A DNA stretch of 19,879 nucleotides, taken from the NCBI GenBank assembly GCA_026984165.1, contig JALSSQ010000053.1, positions 1-19,879 of the forward strand. Direction: 5' to 3'. Positions 5,504 through 13,917 of this stretch are shown piece by piece. This stretch comes from Sulfurovum sp. Its GTDB lineage: Bacteria; Campylobacterota; Campylobacteria; Campylobacterales; Sulfurovaceae. The notes beneath the pieces are model-generated. The model was not told the DNA's origin, ran no database searches, and was given only the letters and a program-made list of their open reading frames with translations. The translations under genes were made by a program, and so were the position numbers. The stretch's first letter is position 1, and each line of letters opens with the position of its first letter.

Positions 5504-7512
5504 TGTCAGGTGTAGTATTTTCCACTTGGAGAGATGAGTTTATCGATAATCGAGATAAACCGCATGACGAGTGGGTAGAGACTGGCTTTAGACTACCTGA
5601 AACCTATCATGGTGACAGGGCTTCAAAAGCATTTATAGGTTGGGATGGTGTAGCTATTTTCGATGAAGATATAGATGCCGTTGAGCTTGCCAACCAATAT
5701 GCCGCACAGTATCAAGAGTACTCTGAAGCATGTGGACGTTGTGCACCTGGTAGATGGGGTGGTAGAATCCTCTATGATCTTCTTGACAAAATAGCGCGTG
5801 GTGAAGGTTCACATGACGATATAACTCATCTCAAAGAGATTAGTCAAACAATGATGGCTACCTCTAAGTGTGAGATTGGCAAAACTGTCCCTAAACCTAT
5901 TTTGGATTTGATGGAACATTATAAAGAGCAGTTTGATACTTGTATCGATGCACAGATTCCTTCCAAACATTACAATGGTGATACTTCCTATATTGCCAAG
6001 GTGACAGCACCCTGTACAGATATGTGTCCTGCGCATGTAGATATCCCAGCCTATATCGAAGGCGTAAGAGATATGGTATTTACCGAATCGTTGCAGGCAA
6101 CAAGACAGACGATGCCTTTGGCACATACCTGTGGACGTGTTTGTCCACATCCATGTGAAGATGCCTGTCGTCGTGCAAACCTGGATGAGCCTATCTCTAT
6201 TATGGAGCTTAAACGTATTGGGGCAGATTATGAGACAGACCACGAAGTACCTTGGTTGCATCCTCATGAGCCAAAACCACCGAGAAATGATGGTAAAAAA
6301 GTAGCTATTATTGGTGCAGGACCAGCAGGACTTACGGCAGCCTATTATTTAGCTTTAGAGGGTATAAAGGTCGATATCTTTGAAGAACTTCCAGTCAATG
6401 GTGGTGAAGTAGCTGTAGGTGTCCCTGAGTACAGAATGCCTGTGGATAAATACAATAAAGATATTGACTTTGTTTTAGAAATGCCAACAGTAAGTATCAC
6501 CAATAACCATAGAGTAGATGCCAAACGTCTTAAAGAGATAGATGCAGAATATGACGCAACATTGCTTTCCTTTGGAACAAGACTCTCCAAAAAGGTTCGT
6601 GCCAAAAATGAAAATCCAGATATGCAAGGGTACTGGGGTGCTATTGCGATGCTTGACAAGGTAAATCTGTGGCACAAATATGGTATTGGTTCGCCTGCAT
6701 CCAATGAGCTTAAAGATAAGGTTGTTGTCTGTGTTGGTGGTGGGTTTACCTCTATGGACGTAGTACGTTGTGCCATCCGTGAAGGAGCAAAAAAGGTTAT
6801 TATGCTCTATAGACGTGATGAGAAAACGATTATCCGTAACACGACCTATGAAGAGTATCATGAGGCAGTTGAAGAGGGTGTTGAGTTTATCTTTCACTCT
6901 GCAATAGAGGAGATTTTTGATGATGGTGAAAAGATTACCAAACTAAAAGTCAATCGCTATGAGCTTGTACCTGATCCTGAAGGAGGCAGAGCACAACTTG
7001 TCAAGATAGAGGGTGCAGATTTTGAGATTGAGTGTGATTATCTCATTCCTGCGGTTTCACAAGCGCTTGATACACAAATCTTGCCGGAAGAGTGGAATAT
7101 AGAGATGACTTCATGGAACTCCATTTTGACCAATGGAAAAGATTATATGACTTCACGTCCTGGACTCTTTGCAGCAGGAGACTGTGAGTATGGACCTATG
7201 ACGATTGTCAATGCAGTAGGACAGGCACGACGTGCTGCCTCTGTCATAAGCCGTTATATCTATGATGGTAAATGTACATTGACAGATGATGAAATCATGG
7301 AAGACCATTTGGCCAAACTCAAAGTGTATGATAAAAATGAAAAAATTACAGGTTGGATGCCAGGTATTCCAAGAGCAGTAAGCCAAAAACTTGAAACGGC
7401 AGAACGTAAGACCAACCAAAAAGAGGTCAATTTAGGCTTTACTGGTGAAGAGGCTATCTCTGAAGCGGAACGTTGTATGCGTTGTTATTACATATCTATG
7501 GTGGCGGTATAG
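5503..7512 (+). CDS. NuoF-like Fe-S domain fused to a GltD-type FAD/NAD(P)H oxidoreductase
   Basis: This 669-residue protein stands in the nuoF position. Residues about 70-145 match the C-terminal N3 [4Fe-4S] domain of NuoF: CGRC (77-80), LLDKIARGEGSHDDITHL (93-110) and TSKCEIG (120-126). The third N3 cysteine is Gly83. The NuoF FMN/NADH domain is absent. Residues 168-225 carry GltD-type cysteines: CTDMCPAH (171-178) and CGRVCPHPCEDACR (210-223). FAD binding is indicated by IIGAGPAGL (269-277) and FAAGDC (556-561), and NAD(P) binding by VGGGFTSMD (411-419) and YRRDE (436-440); the paired Arg suggests NADPH. The C-terminus has another CxxC (658/661). Translation starts at a GTG overlapping the previous stop, with GGAAGAGG upstream. 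It probably feeds or draws electrons from NuoG. It is likely to be misannotated as a glutamate synthase small subunit, but no large subunit is nearby. Confidence 0.88.
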   Translation: MSGVVFSTWRDEFIDNRDKPHDEWVETGFRLPETYHGDRASKAFIGWDGVAIFDEDIDAVELANQYAAQYQEYSEACGRCAPGRWGGRILYDLLDKIARGEGSHDDITHLKEISQTMMATSKCEIGKTVPKPILDLMEHYKEQFDTCIDAQIPSKHYNGDTSYIAKVTAPCTDMCPAHVDIPAYIEGVRDMVFTESLQATRQTMPLAHTCGRVCPHPCEDACRRANLDEPISIMELKRIGADYETDHEVPWLHPHEPKPPRNDGKKVAIIGAGPAGLTAAYYLALEGIKVDIFEELPVNGGEVAVGVPEYRMPVDKYNKDIDFVLEMPTVSITNNHRVDAKRLKEIDAEYDATLLSFGTRLSKKVRAKNENPDMQGYWGAIAMLDKVNLWHKYGIGSPASNELKDKVVVCVGGGFTSMDVVRCAIREGAKKVIMLYRRDEKTIIRNTTYEEYHEAVEEGVEFIFHSAIEEIFDDGEKITKLKVNRYELVPDPEGGRAQLVKIEGADFEIECDYLIPAVSQALDTQILPEEWNIEMTSWNSILTNGKDYMTSRPGLFAAGDCEYGPMTIVNAVGQARRAASVISRYIYDGKCTLTDDEIMEDHLAKLKVYDKNEKITGWMPGIPRAVSQKLETAERKTNQKEVNLGFTGEEAISEAERCMRCYYISMVAV

Positions 7513-7513
7513 T

Positions 7514-9781
7514 ATGGGTGTTCACAATTCAATCAACAGAGGCAAAGAGATTACACTCACTATTGACGGCAAAAAATGCAAGAGTACTTTTGGTAAAACC
7601 ATTTTGGAAGTAGCACGTGAAAATGATATCTATATTCCAACCATGTGTTATCTTAGTAAAGTAAAGCCTATTGCATCATGCCGTATGTGTGTTGTAAATG
7701 TTGAGGGGGTAGAGGGCACGATCTTGTCTTGCCAAGAGAAGGCAACCGATGGTGCAGTCATTACTACCAATAACAGTGAACTTTATACAGAACGACAAAA
7801 CATTATGAAACTCTATAATGTCAATCACCCCTTAGAGTGTGGTGTGTGTGACCAAAGCGGTGAGTGTGATTTACAAAACAAAACTATGGAGTTTGATGTA
7901 GCAGAGCAACCCTTTACTACCAAAGAGCCGCATAGACCAATACAAAATTGGGGACATGTGAGTTATGATGCAGGGCTTTGTATTATGTGTGAAAAGTGTG
8001 TCAGAGTTTCAACTGAAATTACAGGGGATGAAGCACTACAATTGCACTTTGGAGGCTACTCCTCTACCATACTCAATGTCAAACAAGAGAAAAACTATGC
8101 CTCTTTAGGAGAGGCAGCAGCAGTTTGTCCTGTGGGTGCATTGGTAGATACACACTTCAAATATAGAGCCAATGCATGGGAGCTAGAGAAGATTCCATCT
8201 TCATGCCCACACTGTAGTGTAGGGTGTCAAATGAATTATGAAGTGCGACACGATAAAATTTATCGTATGAGCAATGAGGCTGAATTTACCTCGCTTTGTG
8301 GTGCAGGAAGGTATGGTTATGATTATGCCAACCATAATGTAAGCAAAGATACCAAAGCCTTTGAAGATGCAGTAGATGCCGTAAAAAATGCTCAGAGTAT
8401 TCTCTTTGCGCCCCATATCTCCAATGAAGAAGCACTCATTTTACAAAAAATAAAAGAGCAAACAGGTGCAAAATTGATATGTGGTGAAGCCAGAGGGTAT
8501 CAAAAATTTATGCAAGCTTATGCTTCAGTGACAGGTAAAAAACTCTTTGGCGGTACGCTCAAAGGCATCTCTGAATCTAAAGCGGTTATCGTATTTGGCA
8601 CACGCATTAATGATGATGCCCCTGTGGTCAAATATCATATTAATATGGCATCAAAGTGGCACAGAGCACGCGTAGCGTATATGCATCCGCTTGAAGATGC
8701 GGAGATGAAAAATATCGTTACGCAGTTTATTAAGTATGAGCCTCAAAGCGAAGAGGGTGTAGCTGCACTGCTTGTTGAGATGTTGTTGCGCAATGTGGAT
8801 GTATCACAGAATGTAAAAGCATTTTTGGATGATTTGGACATTGGTAACCTGTCCGCAGAGTCCAATGTGGGTGAAGAGGAGCTGGAAGCACTTAGAAAAT
8901 CGATGCTTAAAAAAGAAGATTTTTCTTTGGTGATAGGTGCTGATCTGTATGCACACCCAAGAGCAGAGCAGATAGCAAAAATCTTAGCATTGGTAGAGAA
9001 ATATGCAGGATTTAATGTCGTCTGTGTGCCACCTGCGGGTAATGCGATGGGTGTTTCGCTCATTTGTGAGCTTGATGATAAAGCAACAGGTAAAACGGTA
9101 GGCTATAATGTTGAGGCAGATGTTGTCCTCTCGGCATTAGGCAATGGAGATTTGGATATGCCAGCACTCAATCAACAAGAGGGCACAATAACAACCGTTG
9201 ATAAGCGTGTTGTACCGATGCATGTGGCTCAACCGTATGGTGGCTATGTGCTCAATGATATTGCCAATGCCTTAGGTTTGTATGCAGAATATACGATTGA
9301 TTATACCAAAACATTGCCAGTTGAAAAAGGTTTTAAAGCTGTAGAGTTTGACGCATTGCCTGACTACTTTGACAGTGTAGGTAATGAGCATAGAGGGTAT
9401 CTGCTGGATGTATGTCACACAGAAGTAGAAGAGATGTTTGAAGAGGTTGATGAGATAGATGCTTTTGATGGTGCAGTAGTCTATATCTGTAATCCAAAAG
9501 ATCAATTTTCAGCTTTTACCAACCTGTGTGAACCATTGAAAGAGGAGCCGTTTTTGTTGGGATCTTCGCAGTTTGCAACAGCAACAAAACTCAGTGATGC
9601 AGATAAGGTTACTTTTGAGATTGATGGTGTGACGTTTAAACGTGTGTTTAAGATTGATACATCTATGAAAGGAACCATTGCACTTAACCCTACTTATGAT
9701 ATGGGATTAAGTGCCCCTTTGGTATCCTCTTACAGATTTAGTAAGGTAAAAATGATGCAAGATAAAAAGAGAGGGAGCTAG
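7514..9781 (+). CDS. nuoG: Complex I subunit G, copy 1 (with N7 motif)
   Basis: NuoG wires electrons from the input flavin towards NuoI. In 755 residues the clusters are: [2Fe-2S] N1b at Cys45/56/59/73; N5 at His105/Cys109/112/118; N4 at Cys156/159/162/205; and N7 at Cys231/234/238 with Cys262. After residue about 280 there is a degenerate molybdopterin-oxidoreductase-like domain. I chose the ATG at 7514, one base after the previous stop, because GxxxTLTIDGKK is where NuoG homologues begin. The open frame extends to an ATG at 7445, but that 23-residue extension lies inside the fusion gene. It is paralogous to the next gene; both share GDLDMPALNQQEGT (residues 545-558 here). Confidence 0.93.
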   Translation: MGVHNSINRGKEITLTIDGKKCKSTFGKTILEVARENDIYIPTMCYLSKVKPIASCRMCVVNVEGVEGTILSCQEKATDGAVITTNNSELYTERQNIMKLYNVNHPLECGVCDQSGECDLQNKTMEFDVAEQPFTTKEPHRPIQNWGHVSYDAGLCIMCEKCVRVSTEITGDEALQLHFGGYSSTILNVKQEKNYASLGEAAAVCPVGALVDTHFKYRANAWELEKIPSSCPHCSVGCQMNYEVRHDKIYRMSNEAEFTSLCGAGRYGYDYANHNVSKDTKAFEDAVDAVKNAQSILFAPHISNEEALILQKIKEQTGAKLICGEARGYQKFMQAYASVTGKKLFGGTLKGISESKAVIVFGTRINDDAPVVKYHINMASKWHRARVAYMHPLEDAEMKNIVTQFIKYEPQSEEGVAALLVEMLLRNVDVSQNVKAFLDDLDIGNLSAESNVGEEELEALRKSMLKKEDFSLVIGADLYAHPRAEQIAKILALVEKYAGFNVVCVPPAGNAMGVSLICELDDKATGKTVGYNVEADVVLSALGNGDLDMPALNQQEGTITTVDKRVVPMHVAQPYGGYVLNDIANALGLYAEYTIDYTKTLPVEKGFKAVEFDALPDYFDSVGNEHRGYLLDVCHTEVEEMFEEVDEIDAFDGAVVYICNPKDQFSAFTNLCEPLKEEPFLLGSSQFATATKLSDADKVTFEIDGVTFKRVFKIDTSMKGTIALNPTYDMGLSAPLVSSYRFSKVKMMQDKKRGS

Positions 9782-9782
9782 T

Positions 9783-12263
9783 ATGAGTGAAGTACAAACG
9801 GTAGATAATATGATTTCTATCACCATTGATGGCATTGAGTACAAGGCAAAAGAGGGTGAATACATTCTTAATGCTGCACGTGCAAATGATGTTTTCATTC
9901 CAGCGATATGTTACTTGACAAGATGTTCGCCAACTTTGGCGTGTCGTATTTGTCTTGTAGAAGCAGATGGAAAGCAGGTTTATGCCTGTAACGCTAAAGT
10001 CAAAGAGGGTATGGAAGTTGTTACATCTACCGAAAACATATTGACAGAGCGTAGAGCTATTATGGAAGTCTATGACGTAAACCATCCACTTCAGTGTGGT
10101 GTGTGTGATAAATCTGGTGAGTGTGAGTTGCAAAACTACACACTCGAACTAGCAGTTGATTCACAGTCCTATATGATTCCAGATACCAAACGTGAAACAA
10201 CAAACTGGTCATCGGTACTGCACTATGATCCAGGTTTGTGTATCGTCTGTGAAAGATGTACAACGGTATGTAAAGATATGATAGGTGATGCGGCAATTAC
10301 AACAGCAAAACGAGGTGGAGCAGAGCTAGATAAGAGCTATAAAGAGAGTATGCCAAAAGATGCCTACTCTATGTGGAACAAGCTTCAAAAATCGGTTATC
10401 GCACCAAGTAATGGTACAGGAGAGACCAACTGTTCTGATTGTGGTGAGTGTATTGCCGTCTGTCCTGTGGGCGCTTTGGCATCACGTGATTTTGTCTATC
10501 AATCAAATGCATGGGATTTAAAACGTGTACCTGCTGTGGCTGCACACTCAAGTGATGGTGCGCAGATATATTATGAGGTTAAGCCAACATCAATTACTGA
10601 TAGAACAGAAAAAATTTATAGAGTGACCAACGAATGGAACTATGTATCACTTGACGGTTCTGCACGTTTTGCCTATGATTTTCAAAATACCACTGCCAGC
10701 AAAGACAAAGCAGCTTTTGATGCAGCTATCGAAGCATTTAAAAAAGCAGAAACCATACGTTTTAATGCGATGATTACCAATGAAGAAGCGATGATGCTTC
10801 AGACTTTAAAGGAAAAAATGGGAGTGAAGCTCTACAACCCTGAAGTGAAAGCTTTTCAAACATTCCTTAATCATTATGAAGCCGCTTCTGGAAACAGCCT
10901 TTGGACAACTGATCCAGATGCCATCATGAAAAAGTCTGATTTTGTTATCTCCATTGGTGCAGCACTGAGAAACGATTCTCCTGCAATGAAATATGCCTTT
11001 AATAATGTACAAAAACTCAATAAAGGTGCAGGACTTTACTTCCATCCAGTGGGAGATACACTCATTCCTACTTTTGGGAAGACAGTAGAAGTGTTCACTC
11101 ACAAGGTGGGGCATGAAGAGTTGGCGCTTTATTTGGTACTTGATCTCTTTGCTGACAAAGAGAAGCTTCCTGAAGATGTCAAAGAGTATATCGACAGCTT
11201 TAAAAAGACTGAGACAAAGACGATTAAAGAAAAAGAGGTAAAAACTGTCAAAGAGATGGTACTTAACGAAGAGACTGGTGAAGAGGAAGAGGTATCCAAA
11301 AAAGTCACAGAGATGGTGGACAAAGAGATTACGGTAACTACCAATGGGCTTGTAGATCTTCTAGGCGGAGATGCTTCTAAGTTTGATGCAGCATTTGAAA
11401 AGATGATGAAGAAAAAAGAGCACTTCTCTATGATGTTGGGTGAAGACCTCTACTACCATGAGAAAGCAGAAAATATTGCAAAACTTGTAGCCTTGGTTGA
11501 AGCAACATGCGATATGGACGTAGTGATGACACCTCCGAAATCAAATGCTTTAGGTGTAGCACTGATTTGTGATCTTGATGATGCACAAAGCGGTTACACC
11601 ATTGGATATAATGAAAATGGAGACTTTAGACTCTCTGCTTTAGGTGATGGTGATTTAGATATGCCAGCACTTAACCAACAAGAAGGGACATTATGTAACA
11701 TAGGTAAACGTCTGCTTCCTACCAATGCGGCCGTTGAGTACAATGGTTATGAACTCAATGATCTTATGAAAGTGCTTGTGGGAGCACCTGAACTTACAAT
11801 TGATTGGACAGCAATGCTCCCAACAGATAGAGGATTTAAAGCGATTGCCTTTGATGATTTGACAAATAGTTTTGATAATGATGGTTCAGACAATCGTGGA
11901 TATAGACTTGAGACATCTAATGTTGAAACTGACCTTCCTGAAGTGGAAAAGTGTGATGAAAGTGCTCTACTTGAAGGAGAGATTGCCTATAGATGTAATC
12001 CGGCCAGACAGTTTAATGACTTTACAGATAAATCACATGAGATTTTCGAAGCATTTGCACTCTATGCGAGTACAGAAAAAGCTGAAGCCTTAGGTAACAA
12101 AGTAGAGGTTGTCTTTGACAATGGAAGCATTACATTAGATGTGCTTGCTGATGAAAAAATCACAGGTGACATTGTAAAAGTACCTGACTTTAAAGCAGCA
12201 AAGGGCGTGTATGACCTCTTTGGTGGGTCACGCTACAAAACAGTAACATTAAGAAAGGTGTAA
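9783..12263 (+). CDS. nuoG: Complex I subunit G, copy 2 (no N7, two ferredoxin clusters)
   Basis: This second NuoG paralogue has 826 residues. N1b ligands are Cys43/54/57/69 and N5 is His101/Cys105/108/114. Unlike copy 1 it has two full ferredoxin motifs: CIVCERCTTVC (153-163) and CSDCGECIAVCP (217-228). These make two [4Fe-4S] clusters, as in [FeFe]-hydrogenase-type and HndD-type proteins. The N7 cysteines are gone: the matching stretches read VAAHSSDGAQ (252-261) and SLDGSARFAYD (289-299). Residues about 472-517 are a highly charged Lys/Glu/Thr/Val insertion absent from copy 1. The C-terminal half aligns with copy 1 (GDLDMPALNQQEGT, 623-636). AGGGAG precedes the ATG, one base after the nuoG-1 stop. 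It is probably either a second wiring subunit in the same complex or an alternative one. Confidence 0.9.
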   Translation: MSEVQTVDNMISITIDGIEYKAKEGEYILNAARANDVFIPAICYLTRCSPTLACRICLVEADGKQVYACNAKVKEGMEVVTSTENILTERRAIMEVYDVNHPLQCGVCDKSGECELQNYTLELAVDSQSYMIPDTKRETTNWSSVLHYDPGLCIVCERCTTVCKDMIGDAAITTAKRGGAELDKSYKESMPKDAYSMWNKLQKSVIAPSNGTGETNCSDCGECIAVCPVGALASRDFVYQSNAWDLKRVPAVAAHSSDGAQIYYEVKPTSITDRTEKIYRVTNEWNYVSLDGSARFAYDFQNTTASKDKAAFDAAIEAFKKAETIRFNAMITNEEAMMLQTLKEKMGVKLYNPEVKAFQTFLNHYEAASGNSLWTTDPDAIMKKSDFVISIGAALRNDSPAMKYAFNNVQKLNKGAGLYFHPVGDTLIPTFGKTVEVFTHKVGHEELALYLVLDLFADKEKLPEDVKEYIDSFKKTETKTIKEKEVKTVKEMVLNEETGEEEEVSKKVTEMVDKEITVTTNGLVDLLGGDASKFDAAFEKMMKKKEHFSMMLGEDLYYHEKAENIAKLVALVEATCDMDVVMTPPKSNALGVALICDLDDAQSGYTIGYNENGDFRLSALGDGDLDMPALNQQEGTLCNIGKRLLPTNAAVEYNGYELNDLMKVLVGAPELTIDWTAMLPTDRGFKAIAFDDLTNSFDNDGSDNRGYRLETSNVETDLPEVEKCDESALLEGEIAYRCNPARQFNDFTDKSHEIFEAFALYASTEKAEALGNKVEVVFDNGSITLDVLADEKITGDIVKVPDFKAAKGVYDLFGGSRYKTVTLRKV

Positions 12264-12265
12264 TT

Positions 12266-13273
12266 ATGGAAGTAACATGGATAGGTGTATTAATCAAAGC
12301 CATTATTATATTGGCTGTCATATCAGCTATTGCAGGTTTTGGAACTTATATAGAAAGAAAAGTGCTTGCATTCATGCAAAGACGTCTTGGCCCTATGCAC
12401 GTAGGTCCTTACGGATTATTGCAGATTGCAGCAGATGGGATTAAGCTTTTTACCAAAGAAGATATTGTTCCCCAAAATGCCAATGCATTTATCTTTAAAA
12501 TTGCGCCTGTAATTACAGCAGCGACAGCATTTATTGCACTTTCGGCAGTGCCTGTGTTCCCAGACTTTACCATTCCTTCATGGATACCGGTATTGGGAGG
12601 CACCTTTGTACCTTCGATTGCATCAGATTTAAATATCGGTGTTTTGTTTGTGCTGGGTATGATGGCAGCAGGACTGTACGGTCCACTACTTGCAGGTATG
12701 TCTCAAGCAAATAAATGGGGTATTATTGGTGCAGCAAGAACAGCAGTACAATTTTTGTCGTATGAAGTCGTGACTGGACTTTCTATCTTGGCACCTATTA
12801 TGTTGGTAGGTTCCTTATCATTTGTAGATTTTAATGCATATCAAGCAGGAGGCATTGGAGATTGGCTCGTATGGAAACAGCCTGTTGCCTTTGTACTTTT
12901 TCTTATTGCAGGATTTGCAGAGACCAACAGAACACCATTTGACTTGCTAGAGCATGAAGCAGAGGTGGTCTCTGGGTATGCCACAGAGTATTCTGGTATG
13001 CGATGGGGGATGTTCTTTATTGGTGAATATGCGAACATGATTACAGTCTCTGTGATTGCAGCAGTAGTATTTTTAGGCGGATATGATGCAGCAGGTACTT
13101 TGGGTTGGCTATTTATTATGGCCAAGATTGCATTTTTCTTTTTCTTAATGTTATGGGTAAGGGCGGCATGGCCACATGTGAGACCAGATCAGTTGATGTG
13201 GTTGTGTTGGAAAGTATTGATGCCATTGGCTGTAGTAAACATTGTGATTACTGCATTAGTGATGATGGTATAA
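12266..13273 (+). CDS. nuoH: Complex I subunit H (chain 1, heel of the membrane arm)
   Basis: NuoH joins the peripheral and membrane arms and forms much of the quinone channel. The 335 residues contain about eight hydrophobic helices. The signatures are ERKVLAFMQRRLGPMHVGPY (30-49), DGIKLFTKED and AETNRTPFDLLEHEAEVVSG. The last motif is usually PFDLPEAEAE, so Pro to Leu and Ala to His occur in the loop near the quinone chamber; the acidic residues are kept. AAGGTG precedes the ATG, two bases after nuoG-2. Confidence 0.97.
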   Translation: MEVTWIGVLIKAIIILAVISAIAGFGTYIERKVLAFMQRRLGPMHVGPYGLLQIAADGIKLFTKEDIVPQNANAFIFKIAPVITAATAFIALSAVPVFPDFTIPSWIPVLGGTFVPSIASDLNIGVLFVLGMMAAGLYGPLLAGMSQANKWGIIGAARTAVQFLSYEVVTGLSILAPIMLVGSLSFVDFNAYQAGGIGDWLVWKQPVAFVLFLIAGFAETNRTPFDLLEHEAEVVSGYATEYSGMRWGMFFIGEYANMITVSVIAAVVFLGGYDAAGTLGWLFIMAKIAFFFFLMLWVRAAWPHVRPDQLMWLCWKVLMPLAVVNIVITALVMMV

Positions 13274-13282
13274 GGAGCAGGT

Positions 13283-13906
13283 ATGGGTTTAGAACAATTT
13301 AAAAACAGAAATGTAGGGACACAAAACTACACTATGGTGGATGCAGGACATTCACCTCAAGGTGCTATGTGTCAGTTTAAACAGGTAGTAAAAAGAACTT
13401 TTAAGGGTGAACTTTTTGTGGGACTATGGGTCACTATGAGATCGATGATAAAAGCATTGTTTGCCAATGATATGCATACAGTTAAGTATCCTCTTGAAAA
13501 GCTACCTATTTCACCAAGATATAGAGCCATTCACGATATGTTAAGATTGCTTGAGTCTGGACATTATAGATGTATTGGGTGTGGACTTTGTGAAAAAATC
13601 TGTATCTCTAACTGTATTGCTATGGATACACGTTATGATGAAAATCAGCGTAAAGAGGTGAGTGAATATACCATCAACTTTGGGCGTTGTATTTTTTGTG
13701 GATATTGTGCAGAAGTGTGTCCTGAGCTTGCTATTGTACATGGTCCTCGCTATGAAAATGCTTCACAGCAACGTGCAGGTTTCTCACTTTTTGAAGATAT
13801 GCTAACACCTATCGACAAACTGAACTTACAACAAGAGTATGATGGATTTGGTGCAGTATCTCCAAATGCAGATGAAAATATTAAACAAACGCCATTAGCG
13901 TACTAG
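13283..13906 (+). CDS. nuoI: Complex I subunit I (2 x [4Fe-4S], clusters N6a/N6b)
   Basis: NuoI is the ferredoxin-like subunit that passes electrons from NuoG to NuoB. Two cluster motifs are visible in 207 residues: CIGCGLCEKIC (97-107) and CIFCGYCAEVCP (136-147). An extra Cys at 111 follows the first motif, and the usual Pro after its fourth Cys is Ile. The N-terminal region (30-75), with FKGELFVGLWVTMRSM, is the amphipathic segment that lies on the membrane. The C-terminal 45 residues are polar. AGGAG stands upstream of the ATG. Nothing suggests loss of function. Confidence 0.96.
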   Translation: MGLEQFKNRNVGTQNYTMVDAGHSPQGAMCQFKQVVKRTFKGELFVGLWVTMRSMIKALFANDMHTVKYPLEKLPISPRYRAIHDMLRLLESGHYRCIGCGLCEKICISNCIAMDTRYDENQRKEVSEYTINFGRCIFCGYCAEVCPELAIVHGPRYENASQQRAGFSLFEDMLTPIDKLNLQQEYDGFGAVSPNADENIKQTPLAY

Positions 13907-13917
13907 GGAGAAGTAGA

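Noticed and set aside
5809..6267. Minus-strand open frames opposite the fusion gene (also 6345-6776 and 6475-6897)
   Set aside because: They are antisense to well-supported domain sequence, have no recognisable domain and overlap one another in different frames.
5503..7512. Annotation as glutamate synthase small subunit (gltD)
   Set aside because: The N-terminal NuoF N3 domain, the location between nuoD and nuoG, and the lack of a gltB neighbour all argue for a complex I input subunit.
7445..7513. A 23-residue N-terminal extension of the first nuoG, starting inside the fusion gene
   Set aside because: The extension overlaps 68 bases of the preceding coding sequence and does not resemble a NuoG start. 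The ATG at 7514 follows the stop by one base and begins directly with the 2Fe-2S domain.
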